64,000 bases of DNA. Source: Chryseobacterium viscerum. GTDB taxonomy: Bacteria > Bacteroidota > Bacteroidia > Flavobacteriales > Weeksellaceae. Below, piece after piece: positions 1 through 9,399 of the stretch. The notes under the pieces were generated by a model, which did not search any database, had not been told where the DNA came from, and saw only the letters and a program-made list of their open reading frames with translations. The number at the start of each line of letters is the position of its first letter. Position 1 is the first letter of the stretch. The translations under genes were made by a program, and so were the position numbers. The stretch is from positions 1,674,001 to 1,738,000 of the forward strand of contig NZ_JAPDFT010000001.1 in assembly GCF_025949665.1 (NCBI RefSeq), written 5' to 3'.

Positions 1-242
1 AAAAGTCTTTTCCAGTAATAATCAGCAAGACCTTTGCAGCGCAGTAAACTTTTAAAAATTAAATATCCGGAGATAATAAAAAAACCATGAACTCCAAGAT
101 AGGAGAATTCCATCTGGCTGTTGGTAAGTTGGGACAAAGGATCGCCTTGAATAGCTCCGGAAAGAGCATAGGAGTGGGTAATAATAACAAGACTTGCAAA
201 AACAAGCCTTAGAAAATCAAAATTATTACTCCTTGAAATCAT
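1..242 (-). CDS. Acyltransferase-3 (OafA-like) membrane protein, 5' part only
   Basis: The first 80 codons of a gene that runs off the left edge. The ATG at 242 lies inside the ribF 3' end, so the two genes overlap by 17 bases and are probably co-transcribed. The N-terminus has the FDFLRL start, an R-x10-H motif (R12, H23), and the GVHGFFIISGYLIF segment around residues 60-75, all typical of acyltransferase family 3 (PF01757). These integral membrane enzymes move acyl groups onto surface glycans or lipids. The substrate cannot be told from this fragment. Family assignment is solid; everything past residue 80 is unseen. Confidence 0.82.
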   Translation of the reverse strand, partial: MISRSNNFDFLRLVFASLVIITHSYALSGAIQGDPLSQLTNSQMEFSYLGVHGFFIISGYLIFKSLLRCKGLADYYWKRL

Positions 243-1152
243 ACGCCTGTGTTAATCTTTTATCCTCATCCAGCCTTTCAATCAGTTTTTCCAGACCTTC
301 AAATTTGATTTCATCATGAAGAAAATCTCTGAAGTTTACCGTAATTTCTTCATCATAAATATCTCCATCAAAATCAAGGATATAAACTTCTACAGTGAGT
401 TTCTCCCCATTTACCGTAGGGTTGGTTCCAACACTCAGCATTCCTTTATATTGGTTGCCTTTTACAAATACTTCTACAATATAAGCTCCTTTTTTAGGTA
501 AAAGCTTAATGGATTCCGTATCAATATTGGCCGTTGGATAGCCAATTGTTCTTCCGATCTTCTTCCCATGAACTACCGTTCCTGAAACAGAGTAGGAGTA
601 TCCCAGCATTTCGTTGGCCTCCTTAATATTTCCTGTTAGAAGTGCATTACGTACTTTCGTAGAGCTGATATTGTTTTCGTGAATATTGATTGCTTCCATT
701 TGTTCAACATCAAAATCAAGCTCTTTGGATAATTTCTGAAGAAGTTCAAAATTTCCGCTTTTGTTTTTTCCGAAAGAATGGTCGTATCCTATAATAAGGT
801 ATTTAACATTGAGCTTATCAATTAAAATCTGACGTACAAATTCTTCTCCGGTTAAGTTTCTGAATTCTTCATCAAACTCCTTCAGGAACAGATTATCAAT
901 CCCATATTTTTCAACCAGCTGTTTCTTTTCTTCTAATGTATTCAGAAGTTTTAAATCTTCATTAGGATTAAAAACAAACCTTGGATGCGGCCAGAAAGTA
1001 AGGATAGCAGTTTCCATGTTGTTCTCTGTACCTACTTTAGTCAGTTCATCAATAATACTCTTGTGCCCGAGATGTACCCCGTCAAACATTCCTAAAGACA
1101 ATGCTAAAGGCTTCTGTGAGGAATAATCTGTAAAATTCTTGAAAACTTTCAA
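226..1152 (-). CDS. ribF: Bifunctional riboflavin kinase / FAD synthetase
   Basis: Makes FMN from riboflavin and then FAD, using ATP, in the cytosol. The N-terminal nucleotidyltransferase domain has GMFDGVHLGH near residues 21-30 (the HxGH-type site). The C-terminal flavokinase domain, about residues 185-305, has IGRTIGYPTANI. I start at the TTG at 1152 (MKVFKNF..., 308 aa). An upstream in-frame TTG at 1173 is part of the -7 element TATATTTG of the gene's own promoter, so it should not be translated. The acyltransferase gene follows with a 17-base overlap. Identity is very secure; the start is an inference from promoter position. Confidence 0.93.
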   Translation of the reverse strand: MKVFKNFTDYSSQKPLALSLGMFDGVHLGHKSIIDELTKVGTENNMETAILTFWPHPRFVFNPNEDLKLLNTLEEKKQLVEKYGIDNLFLKEFDEEFRNLTGEEFVRQILIDKLNVKYLIIGYDHSFGKNKSGNFELLQKLSKELDFDVEQMEAINIHENNISSTKVRNALLTGNIKEANEMLGYSYSVSGTVVHGKKIGRTIGYPTANIDTESIKLLPKKGAYIVEVFVKGNQYKGMLSVGTNPTVNGEKLTVEVYILDFDGDIYDEEITVNFRDFLHDEIKFEGLEKLIERLDEDKRLTQAYDFKE

Positions 1153-1170
1153 AACGGAAAAATTTGACTG

Positions 1171-1201
1171 CAAATATAGAAATAATGTGCCAATGTATCA
1201 A
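1171..1201 (-). promoter_or_regulatory. Bacteroidota-type promoter of ribF
   Basis: On the minus strand, TTG (1201-1199), a 20-base spacer, then TATATTTG (1178-1171). This matches the known flavobacterial -33 TTG / -7 TAnnTTTG consensus. The -7 element overlaps the longest possible ribF start codon, which argues for the downstream start at 1152. Confidence 0.6.
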
Positions 1202-1318
1202 TATAACAATGGAGTAATACCTATAACCTTAATATTGCAGCACTGGTTCATCATTATATCGTTATAATACTAAAATAATCTATTCTCAAAAGCATGATAA
1301 AAATCTTTTTTTTACCAA

Positions 1319-2877
<1,559 letters not shown>

Positions 2878-2879
2878 TA

Positions 2880-2963
2880 ATTAGACATAAAGATAAAAGA
2901 TACCAGACATGAGACTTTAAGGTTGTCTGAAATCTGAAATCTGAAATCTTCAAATCTAAATTA
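2880..2963. repeat. Low-complexity spacer with tandem TCTGAAA units inside the atpDC operon
   Basis: The gap between atpD and atpC contains direct repeats (TCTGAAA repeated at about 2927-2946) and phrases such as AAGATAAAAGATACCAGAC. Similar low-complexity text recurs in other spacers of this window (18.05, 35.87, 47.1 and 47.7 kb). I see no gene or hairpin terminator here, so read-through into atpC is expected. Confidence 0.45.
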
Positions 2964-2965
2964 AA

Positions 2966-3247
2966 ATGAATATAAAAATTTTAACACCAGAATACGTAGT
3001 TTTTGAAGGAGAAGTAGACTCAGTATTGTTGCCTGGAAAAAATGGTGAATTTCACATCATGAAAAACCACGCGGGAATTGTTTCTTCTTTGATCGGAGGT
3101 AATGTAAAGCTTTATGCTAATTCTATTGATGAGGCTTTTGCTAAAAACTTTACCAAAGAAGCTGGAAAAGACTCTGTTTTTGCTTATGCTATCAAAAGCG
3201 GTGTTGTAGAATTTAATCATGATAAAGGTATTATCCTTTGTGAATAA
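2966..3247 (+). CDS. atpC: F1F0 ATP synthase subunit epsilon
   Basis: Central-stalk subunit that couples rotation to catalysis and can inhibit ATP hydrolysis. The 93 residues cover only the N-terminal beta-sandwich domain: NIKILTPEYVVFEGEVDSV, LPGKNGEFHIMKNHAGIVSSL, and a short tail. The C-terminal two-helix inhibitory domain of about 45 residues found in E. coli (139 aa) is absent. Short epsilon subunits are common in flavobacteria. The gene lies downstream of atpD in the same transcription unit and is followed by a strong hairpin terminator. Confidence 0.95.
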   Translation: MNIKILTPEYVVFEGEVDSVLLPGKNGEFHIMKNHAGIVSSLIGGNVKLYANSIDEAFAKNFTKEAGKDSVFAYAIKSGVVEFNHDKGIILCE

Positions 3248-3276
3248 TTAAATGAAAAGCTAAATATATTTTCAAG

Positions 3277-3305
3277 AAAGTGTAACTTTGTGTTACACTT
3301 TTTTT
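3277..3305 (+). terminator. Rho-independent terminator of atpDC
   Basis: Stem AAAGTGTAAC (3277-3286), loop TTTGT, stem GTTACACTTT (3292-3301), then a T run. It sits 30 bases after the atpC stop. Confidence 0.85.
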
Positions 3306-3325
3306 ATTTGTAAAAGTCTGATTGT

Positions 3326-4144
3326 ATGAAGAGAGGCATAATCATATTATTTACAGTTCTGGGTGTTTTCCTTCATGCTCAGAATATCAAAACCAAGAGA
3401 GGAATTATCAATCTGGATGGCATTCCGGTAGCGAAACTGTCCAACAAATCCAGCGAATATACGTTTATGGATCTGAAGGAAACCCCGATGTATACTATAA
3501 AATTCATTGATAAAAGTATCGTTGATTCTGTTCGCGACAGTTATATCAGTATCAATAGAGTATACAACAGAGATAAGACAATTGAGATTGATTATTCATC
3601 ACCCTCTGCATTCTCCGGTGAAGAAAAGTCAGCAGTCTTTACTTCGGTTAAGGATCTTAAAATAATTGATAATAAAGGTATCAATGTGAAAAACCTCGAT
3701 GAGATTTTTTCAAATGTTCCCAAAAGAAAACTGGACACTAAAACCAAAGATGCTTACACTATCAGGAAGAAAATAGATAAGCTGAATATTGAGGTCAATA
3801 AAGTGGGAGAGATCCTGAGTAATGGCGTTCCAGTGGGATATTTTACCAATCTGCCTGTAAGTTTCGGTTCACAAGATACCATCATGGATAAGACATCTAT
3901 AGATATTGAGATCTATGATGCCAAAAGCAAGCTTATCGGTAGATATATTACTACCACAAAACAATTAAAAACAGCAGGCGGAAAGTCTTTCACAATTTAT
4001 AAAGAAATGTCCGGCAGAGCTTCTATCCTGAAGTTTCCAACCTACAAAGCATTAGCTGAACGAATGGCTATTATGGATCCTAATTTTATTAAAATACAGG
4101 AAAAAGTATCGGTGGGTGCTGTATCAAAAGAGACTCCTAATTAA
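3326..4144 (+). CDS. Secreted protein of unknown function
   Basis: 272 residues beginning with a clear signal peptide (MKRGIIILFTVLGVFLHAQ, cleavage probably after residue 19). The mature part is polar and lysine-rich with no Cys pairs, lipobox or membrane segment. I recognise no domain. An internal stretch (DGIPVAKLSNKSSEYTFMD near the start and NGVPVGYFTNLP near the middle) looks like two copies of a short G(I/V)PV-x-(A/Y) motif, which may point to a duplicated beta-rich fold. It stands alone after the atp terminator, and no partner is evident. Confidence 0.75.
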   Translation: MKRGIIILFTVLGVFLHAQNIKTKRGIINLDGIPVAKLSNKSSEYTFMDLKETPMYTIKFIDKSIVDSVRDSYISINRVYNRDKTIEIDYSSPSAFSGEEKSAVFTSVKDLKIIDNKGINVKNLDEIFSNVPKRKLDTKTKDAYTIRKKIDKLNIEVNKVGEILSNGVPVGYFTNLPVSFGSQDTIMDKTSIDIEIYDAKSKLIGRYITTTKQLKTAGGKSFTIYKEMSGRASILKFPTYKALAERMAIMDPNFIKIQEKVSVGAVSKETPN

Positions 4145-4480
4145 AAAAATATAAAATTTCCAATGGCTTTAGCCAAAACTTATTGAAACCTCATTAATCT
4201 TTACTAACCACCCCGTCAAAAATTCTTTGAATTTTTGCCACCCCTCCGAAGGAGGGGAATATTTTGCCATTTCATTATGTAGTGTCAGAAATTTGGATTT
4301 GATTCCTTTGGTATGAAAAATAGAAGATTTTGTTCTTTTAAGGCAAAATAAAAATCTGTGTAATCCGTGAAATCTGTGGGAGATTGTAATTCAATAGAAA
4401 CAGACGTTATTTGTTCAGAAAAATAAAAAATAAAAAAAATTCAGTAATTTCAAAAATCTCTGAGAAAAAATTGAAAATTT
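4145..4480. other. 336-base spacer with palindromic repeat element
   Basis: No gene is visible. It holds the double hairpin described at 4217-4257 and one copy of a dispersed AATCTGTG-type phrase (4351-4385, related to copies at about 24577 and 48445). The far end is A/T-rich. The flanking genes converge, so the hairpins may stop transcription from both sides. Confidence 0.5.
4217..4257. repeat. Double-hairpin (REP-like) intergenic repeat
   Basis: Two perfect inverted repeats in tandem: CAAAAATTC / GAATTTTTG (4217-4225 and 4229-4237) and CCCCTCC / GGAGGGG (4241-4247 and 4251-4257), each with a 3-base loop. The composition of the second (CCACCCCTCCGAAGGAGGGG) is far from the AT-rich surroundings and resembles small repeated elements of flavobacterial spacers. 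Confidence 0.6.
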
Positions 4481-6670
4481 TTATAAACTTAAAATCACTC
4501 CATTTTCCTTCAGTTGCTGCATTGGTTTTGAGAACCAGAATAGCTCAAAATCATCAAAACTTTCCTCGAATTGAATCTTAAGTTGTTGAATAGTAGGTTT
4601 TTTAAAATTTTCAATAGAATTCTCTTCCAATACATTCACCAGCCATTCTGCTTTCTCCTGTTCCAGCTCAACCTTTACAATATTGGTTTTTAGGTGGAAC
4701 GTAAGGATCGTATACGTACCAGAATATTTCTTTTTATTTTTTACGCGATTCTCAGCGATTACATTTTTGGTCAGAAAGACAACTTTTGAGTTTGCCTTCA
4801 ATTGAAACTGTTCATTTTCTAAAAGACAATCGTGAATATAATCCGGGTGAATAGTTGTTCTCGGAATTTTAAAATCAAACCATTCCTGAAGCGGAAGTTC
4901 GAAATTCACTCCATGCATAAAATTGAACAAAGATTTTTTTAATCCGAAACTGAACTTGTTATGATCAATTCCGGTTTTATCCTGAAAGTCTATATCGTTA
5001 TTGGCAAACAGAATTTCTTGTTTTACCGGAACTACTCCAAAATCCTCAGGGTTCATTCCAACAGGTGAATGGGCAGTCATCGCAAACTGATGCCAGAAAC
5101 CACTTTGAAGAATTCCCATTTCAAACATCTGTCGAATCATTTCTAAAGAGTCAACTGTTTCCTGAACAGTTTGGGTAGGGTAGCCATACATCAGATAAGC
5201 ATGTACCATAATTCCGGCTTCTGTAAAATTTCTTGTTACATTGGCAACCTGTTCTACAGAAACTCCTTTGTCAATTAATTTCAACAATCGGTCACTGGCT
5301 ACTTCAAGACCTCCGGAAACAGCAACGCATCCCGAAAGTTTAAGGAGGTAGCATAAATCGCGGGTGAAGCTTTTTTCAAAACGGATATTCGTCCACCAGG
5401 TAACGACAAGATTTCTTCGGAGAATTTCCAAAGCAACCTCTCTCATCAAGGCAGGCGGTGCGGCTTCATCCACAAAATGGAATCCTGTCTCACCAGTTGT
5501 TCTGATCAGTTCTTCAATTCGGTCTACCAGGATTTTAGCAGAAATAGGTTCATAGATTTTGATATAGTCTAAAGAAATATCACAGAATGTACATTTTCCC
5601 CAGTAGCATCCATGTGCCATTGTCAGCTTATTCCATCTTCCGTCACTCCATAAACTGTGCATGGGATTAGCGATTTCGATAACGGAAATATATTGATCAA
5701 GCCTTAAATCCGTATAATCGGGAGTACCAATATCAGCCTGTTTGTAATCGTGTCTTTTAGAATTATTCTTATAAACAACTTCCTGGTTTTCGAGAAGAAA
5801 AGTTCTCTTAAATTCACTTTCTCCATTGGAAGTTTCTAAATTTTGATGAAGAAGTTCAATAGGAAGTTCACCGTCATCTAAAGTAATGAAATCAAAGAAT
5901 TCAAAAACTCTCTGATCTTTAATTTCTCTTAATTCGGTGTTGGGGAAACCTCCGCCCATCGCAATTTTAATGTGAGGGTAATACTTTTTGATCCATTGTG
6001 CACATTTGAAAGCGGAGTACAGATTGCCGGGAAAAGGGATTGAAAAACAAACCAGTTTCGGCTGAATCTCTTCAATTTTTTCACGAAGAATTTTTAAAGT
6101 AAATTCATCAATAAATGTTGAACCTCCGGATAGTTTTGAATACAATTCATCAAAAGAATTGGCACTTTTTCCCAATCGTTCTGCATATCTGCTGAAACCA
6201 AAATCAGCATCAATATTTTCAACAATATAATCTGATATGTCTTCTAAATATAAGGTTGCCAGATGTTTTGCTTTATCCTGAAGACCCATATTTCCAAAAG
6301 CAAATTCCATATCATCCAGCTGGTTGAAACGTGAAGCTTCAGGAAGGAAATTCATACTGCAGATCTGTCTTGCCAAGGTGGGTGTTTTGTCCTGTAAAAA
6401 CAGAATAACCTGATCTATGGTTTTGATGTATTCTTCTCTTAAGGCATAGATTCTCTGAGAATTTTCAGACGTATCCTGAGGATCAATTTTTTTGCTGAAA
6501 ACCTTCTGAATTCCGTCTTTTGAGAATAATTCCAAAATAACATCGATCCCCAAATCTACCTGATAACTGGAAATATTTTGGGTATTTAAAAATCCTTTAA
6601 TATAAGCCGTTGCAGGATAAGGAGTATTAAGTTGGGTAAAAGGCGGAGTAATAAGAAGCAGGTCTTTCAA
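4481..6670 (-). CDS. B12-binding-type radical SAM protein with C-x4-C-x2-C cluster motif
   Basis: 729 residues. A helical N-terminal region precedes a cobalamin-binding-like Rossmann section (about 200-270: PKLVCFSIPFPGN, MGGGFPNTE, LDDGELP). The radical SAM core begins near residue 350. Its iron-sulfur cysteines are C355, C360 and C363, i.e. C-x4-C-x2-C rather than the usual C-x3-C-x2-C; I confirmed this in the DNA. There is no DXHH-type B12 ligand that I can point to. The start is a TTG at 6670, just 13 bases after a TAACTTTG -7 element (6684-6691, minus strand). Reaction and substrate are unknown. The gene is monocistronic between convergent and divergent neighbours. Confidence 0.8.
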   Translation of the reverse strand: MKDLLLITPPFTQLNTPYPATAYIKGFLNTQNISSYQVDLGIDVILELFSKDGIQKVFSKKIDPQDTSENSQRIYALREEYIKTIDQVILFLQDKTPTLARQICSMNFLPEASRFNQLDDMEFAFGNMGLQDKAKHLATLYLEDISDYIVENIDADFGFSRYAERLGKSANSFDELYSKLSGGSTFIDEFTLKILREKIEEIQPKLVCFSIPFPGNLYSAFKCAQWIKKYYPHIKIAMGGGFPNTELREIKDQRVFEFFDFITLDDGELPIELLHQNLETSNGESEFKRTFLLENQEVVYKNNSKRHDYKQADIGTPDYTDLRLDQYISVIEIANPMHSLWSDGRWNKLTMAHGCYWGKCTFCDISLDYIKIYEPISAKILVDRIEELIRTTGETGFHFVDEAAPPALMREVALEILRRNLVVTWWTNIRFEKSFTRDLCYLLKLSGCVAVSGGLEVASDRLLKLIDKGVSVEQVANVTRNFTEAGIMVHAYLMYGYPTQTVQETVDSLEMIRQMFEMGILQSGFWHQFAMTAHSPVGMNPEDFGVVPVKQEILFANNDIDFQDKTGIDHNKFSFGLKKSLFNFMHGVNFELPLQEWFDFKIPRTTIHPDYIHDCLLENEQFQLKANSKVVFLTKNVIAENRVKNKKKYSGTYTILTFHLKTNIVKVELEQEKAEWLVNVLEENSIENFKKPTIQQLKIQFEESFDDFELFWFSKPMQQLKENGVILSL

Positions 6671-6824
6671 CAGAAATTTTTTGCAAAGTTATTCTAAAGT
6701 TTTTTTAGAAAAAAATTTTTTCTCCTGATTATAAACAGTGATGCACCCCATAGGAAACTAAAGTGGGATGGTAAAATAATAAATTACTTCCTGCAGAATG
6801 ATAAAGGCTGAGATATATGCTGTA

Positions 6825-7586
6825 TCAAAACAAGTTAGTCGGTTTAACAAATAAGGCATCAGAAGGATTGGTATCGATAAAGTTTAAAAAAGAATCTTCA
6901 TCAAAATATCCGTCTTCGTCAAGAATTTCGGGATTCAGCAGACCAATTTCACTAGGCTTTTCCAGGCTGATATTTTCGATGAACTTTCCGGTTTTTCCTA
7001 TTATTTCGTTATGAAAACTAATTAAATATCTTGAATATATATTTCCTTCCGCAACGGTGTAATGCCCGTTTTCTGCTATGAGGGAAGTCATAATACTTCC
7101 ACCGATGTATGTTTCATTATCATTGCCTGATGCTCCGAATAATACTTTGCAGGTAACATTTCCGGCACAGTAAAGTGAACCGTTGATGATGATATTTTCT
7201 GCCTGTATATTACCTGTTGCAATGAGCACGATATAGTCTTCAACAAAAAGGGTTTTGGATAAATGAATATCGCCTTCTATGAAAATGATTTTATAGCCCT
7301 CATTTTCTTCGGTAATCAATTCAAGGGAAGTGTTGTTTTCGTTTTCTATAAGCACAATCTCCGGAGCGTCATCTTCATTATTAATGTGAAGTGAAGCATC
7401 TTTTATTTTTTCTGCTGTTTCATCATCCAGCATTTCAAGAAACTCGGCAAGACTTTCTTCATCTAAAGAGCTTTCATTGAAGAAATTGTTTTCCAGGGCT
7501 TCATGAGCAATGGTATATAGATTATCGGATTTTTCTTTGAGTCTTTTATATAATTGATCTTTGGTGAGTTTTTGCAATTCTTTCAT
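6825..7586 (-). CDS. Beta-helix-like (polymer-forming/bactofilin-type) protein, function unknown
   Basis: 253 residues in two parts. The N-terminal half (1-100) is very acidic and helical (repeated EE/DE, SLDEESLAEFLEMLDDE). From about 105 to 200 the chain repeats short hydrophobic strands with turns (GDIHLSKTLFVED, GNIQAENIIINGSLYCAGNVTC, GGSIMTSLIAENGHYTV, GNIYSRYLIS), the pattern of a right-handed beta-helix as in bactofilins. No signal peptide or membrane segment. It is divergent from the Crp gene across a 348-base spacer. The fold is inferred by eye; a role is not known. Confidence 0.7.
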   Translation of the reverse strand: MKELQKLTKDQLYKRLKEKSDNLYTIAHEALENNFFNESSLDEESLAEFLEMLDDETAEKIKDASLHINNEDDAPEIVLIENENNTSLELITEENEGYKIIFIEGDIHLSKTLFVEDYIVLIATGNIQAENIIINGSLYCAGNVTCKVLFGASGNDNETYIGGSIMTSLIAENGHYTVAEGNIYSRYLISFHNEIIGKTGKFIENISLEKPSEIGLLNPEILDEDGYFDEDSFLNFIDTNPSDALFVKPTNLF

Positions 7587-7934
7587 CGGCTTTTAAAAGT
7601 ATATACATTAGTCTGTTCAGTGGGGAAACACCTATTAATAGACAGATGCAATATAATCAGATAAATTTTGTTATGCCAGAAAGTAAAGTATTTATTTTTT
7701 CAAATATTTTTCTTATAGATGTTTTTTTAAGTTCAAATATTATATTTTTTCACAAATAATCTGTTTTTTGAATTTGTGCACTGTTTGATTATTTTTGATA
7801 TAAAAAAGAACATAATTGAGTTTGTATTTTGATATTATTTTTTTGAAACTCTTCATGTGCATGTCTGGTTCGGTTTTTTTTGATATATTGTCATGGTGAT
7901 TTATTCAGGATCTGTATAACAAGTTTTATTTACA
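7587..7934. other. Divergent AT-rich promoter region
   Basis: 348 bases between the beta-helix-like gene (minus) and the Crp gene (plus). Very AT-rich, with long T runs at 7690-7760 and 7840-7890. It must hold both promoters, but no full TTG-N19/20-TAnnTTTG match is convincing. No small ORF of note. Confidence 0.4.
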
Positions 7935-8522
7935 ATGTCAAAAGAAACTATTCCGCTTGTAGAATATTTTAAAAGCTATATTCCGCTTTCAAAGAAAGAA
8001 ATTGAGGTATTGAACGAACGGTTTGTAGAAAGGAGAATCAAGCGAAAACAGTTTATCCTGAAAGAAAACGAGGTTTGTCAATATTATACATTTGTAGTTT
8101 CAGGGTGTCTAAAAATGTACAATGTAGATGATAACGGAGAAGAACATAATCTTCAGTTTGCAGCAGAAAACGACTGGATTGTGGATATAGACAGTTTTCA
8201 TAATAAAAAACCAAGTCAGTTGTATATTGCTGCTCTTGAAACGTCTACTGTTTTGCAAATAGAAAAAAATGACCTTTGGTATCTTTATACCTATTATCCC
8301 AAATTCGACAGAAACTTCAGAGTAATTATCGAACAAAAATTTATAGAGCTTCAAAATCGGGTGCTTCAGAATATAAGTGCAACTGGAGAAGAAAAATATG
8401 AGTTTTTTCTCAAACATTATTCTCAGTTGGCCAACAGGCTTCCCAATACACAGATTGCATCCTATCTTGGAATTACACCACAGTTTTTAAGCAAGATCCG
8501 ACAGAGAAGAATAAAAAGCTGA
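7935..8522 (+). CDS. Crp/Fnr-family transcriptional regulator
   Basis: 195 residues. The N-terminal cyclic-nucleotide-binding-like beta roll spans about 25-115 (KRKQFILKENEVCQYYTFVVSGCLKMY), followed by the long C helix and a C-terminal helix-turn-helix (NTQIASYLGITPQFLSKIRQRR, about 170-192). The roll lacks the Arg/Ser pair that binds cAMP in E. coli Crp, as is usual for Bacteroidota members, so the ligand is unknown. A hairpin terminator follows and then a reductase gene in the same direction. By position it may regulate that reductase. Confidence 0.88.
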   Translation: MSKETIPLVEYFKSYIPLSKKEIEVLNERFVERRIKRKQFILKENEVCQYYTFVVSGCLKMYNVDDNGEEHNLQFAAENDWIVDIDSFHNKKPSQLYIAALETSTVLQIEKNDLWYLYTYYPKFDRNFRVIIEQKFIELQNRVLQNISATGEEKYEFFLKHYSQLANRLPNTQIASYLGITPQFLSKIRQRRIKS

Positions 8523-8538
8523 TGTTATACTTTATATG

Positions 8539-8604
8539 AAACTAGTTTAACGATTCATCTTACCAAATGTCAAGATGATTTCTTAAACTAGTTTGCTCTT
8601 TTTT
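8539..8604 (+). terminator. Long inverted repeat / terminator after the Crp gene
   Basis: Arms 8539-8561 and 8572-8594 pair at 20 of 23 positions (both begin AAACTAGTTTAA on their own strand) with a 10-base loop, followed by CTCTTTTTT. The ACTAGT cores are themselves palindromic, so an operator role for the adjacent Crp-type regulator is also possible. Confidence 0.6.
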
Positions 8605-8657
8605 GGATAGTTTTCCTGCTAATTTTGACATAGATAAATATTAAAAATCAAAAGAAA

Positions 8658-9308
8658 ATGGAAACATTAAAAAAAGTGGCCGTAATCGGTCTTGGAAATA
8701 TTGGAAAAGCAATTGCAGGTGATTTAATTAATAACAGCCACGAGGTGATTGTAGCATCAAGAAATAATGAAGAGTCTGCTGACTTTGCCCAACAGTCCAA
8801 TGGGCTTGCTCAAAGTATGGATATTGCTCAGGCGATCAATACTGCAGATATTATTATACCTGCAATATGGTTTGGTGCTTTTAAGGACTTTTTTAATGAT
8901 CACGGAGACATTCTGAAAGGAAAAACTATTATTGATGTCTCAAATCCTATTGCTCCGGATGGAAATGGTGGATTTAAAAAGATTATTGGAGAAAAAGAAT
9001 CTGCCGGGGAGCTTAACAGAGCTGTACTTCCTCAAGGTGCTAAACTAGTAAAGGCATTCGGAACATTGGGGGCAGAAAGTCTTGCGGGAGCTTCTAACAG
9101 AAATCCTGAAAAAGTAGTATTGTTTTATGCTTCAGACGATGCGGCAATTGATAAGGATGTTGAAGATGTTATTAAAAATGCAGGATTTGATCCTTTAAAA
9201 GTAGGAGGGATTGATCAGTCGATTCGTATTGAAGTTTTTGGAGATCTGCATGAATTTGGGGCATTGGGAAAAACGGTGAGCCTTGCGGAAGCCCAGTCAA
9301 AATTATAA
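8658..9308 (+). CDS. NAD(P)-binding oxidoreductase of the F420-dependent NADP reductase family
   Basis: 216 residues. The Rossmann fold starts at once with VAVIGLGNIGKAIAGDL (GxGxxG), followed by VIVASRN, typical of the NADP_oxidoreductase coenzyme-F420-dependent family (PF03807). Members in flavobacteria, which lack F420, are NAD(P)H-dependent reductases of unknown substrate. TAATTTTG at 8621-8628 could be its -7 element. It follows the Crp-type regulator in the same direction, which is the usual arrangement for a small redox stress unit. A terminator shared with the convergent EamA gene follows. Confidence 0.8.
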   Translation: METLKKVAVIGLGNIGKAIAGDLINNSHEVIVASRNNEESADFAQQSNGLAQSMDIAQAINTADIIIPAIWFGAFKDFFNDHGDILKGKTIIDVSNPIAPDGNGGFKKIIGEKESAGELNRAVLPQGAKLVKAFGTLGAESLAGASNRNPEKVVLFYASDDAAIDKDVEDVIKNAGFDPLKVGGIDQSIRIEVFGDLHEFGALGKTVSLAEAQSKL

Positions 9309-9326
9309 GAAATGCTTGCCTAAGCA

Positions 9327-9368
9327 ATACAAAAAGCCGGATTCATGAAGAAGCCCGGCTTTTGTATT
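9327..9368. terminator. Bidirectional terminator between convergent genes
   Basis: ATACAAAAAGCCGG pairs with CCGGCTTTTGTAT across a 12-14 base loop, with A and T runs on both sides. It lies between the reductase (plus) and the EamA exporter (minus). Confidence 0.75.
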
Positions 9369-9399
9369 ATTTTTATATATCAGTCAATCAATATAATTT

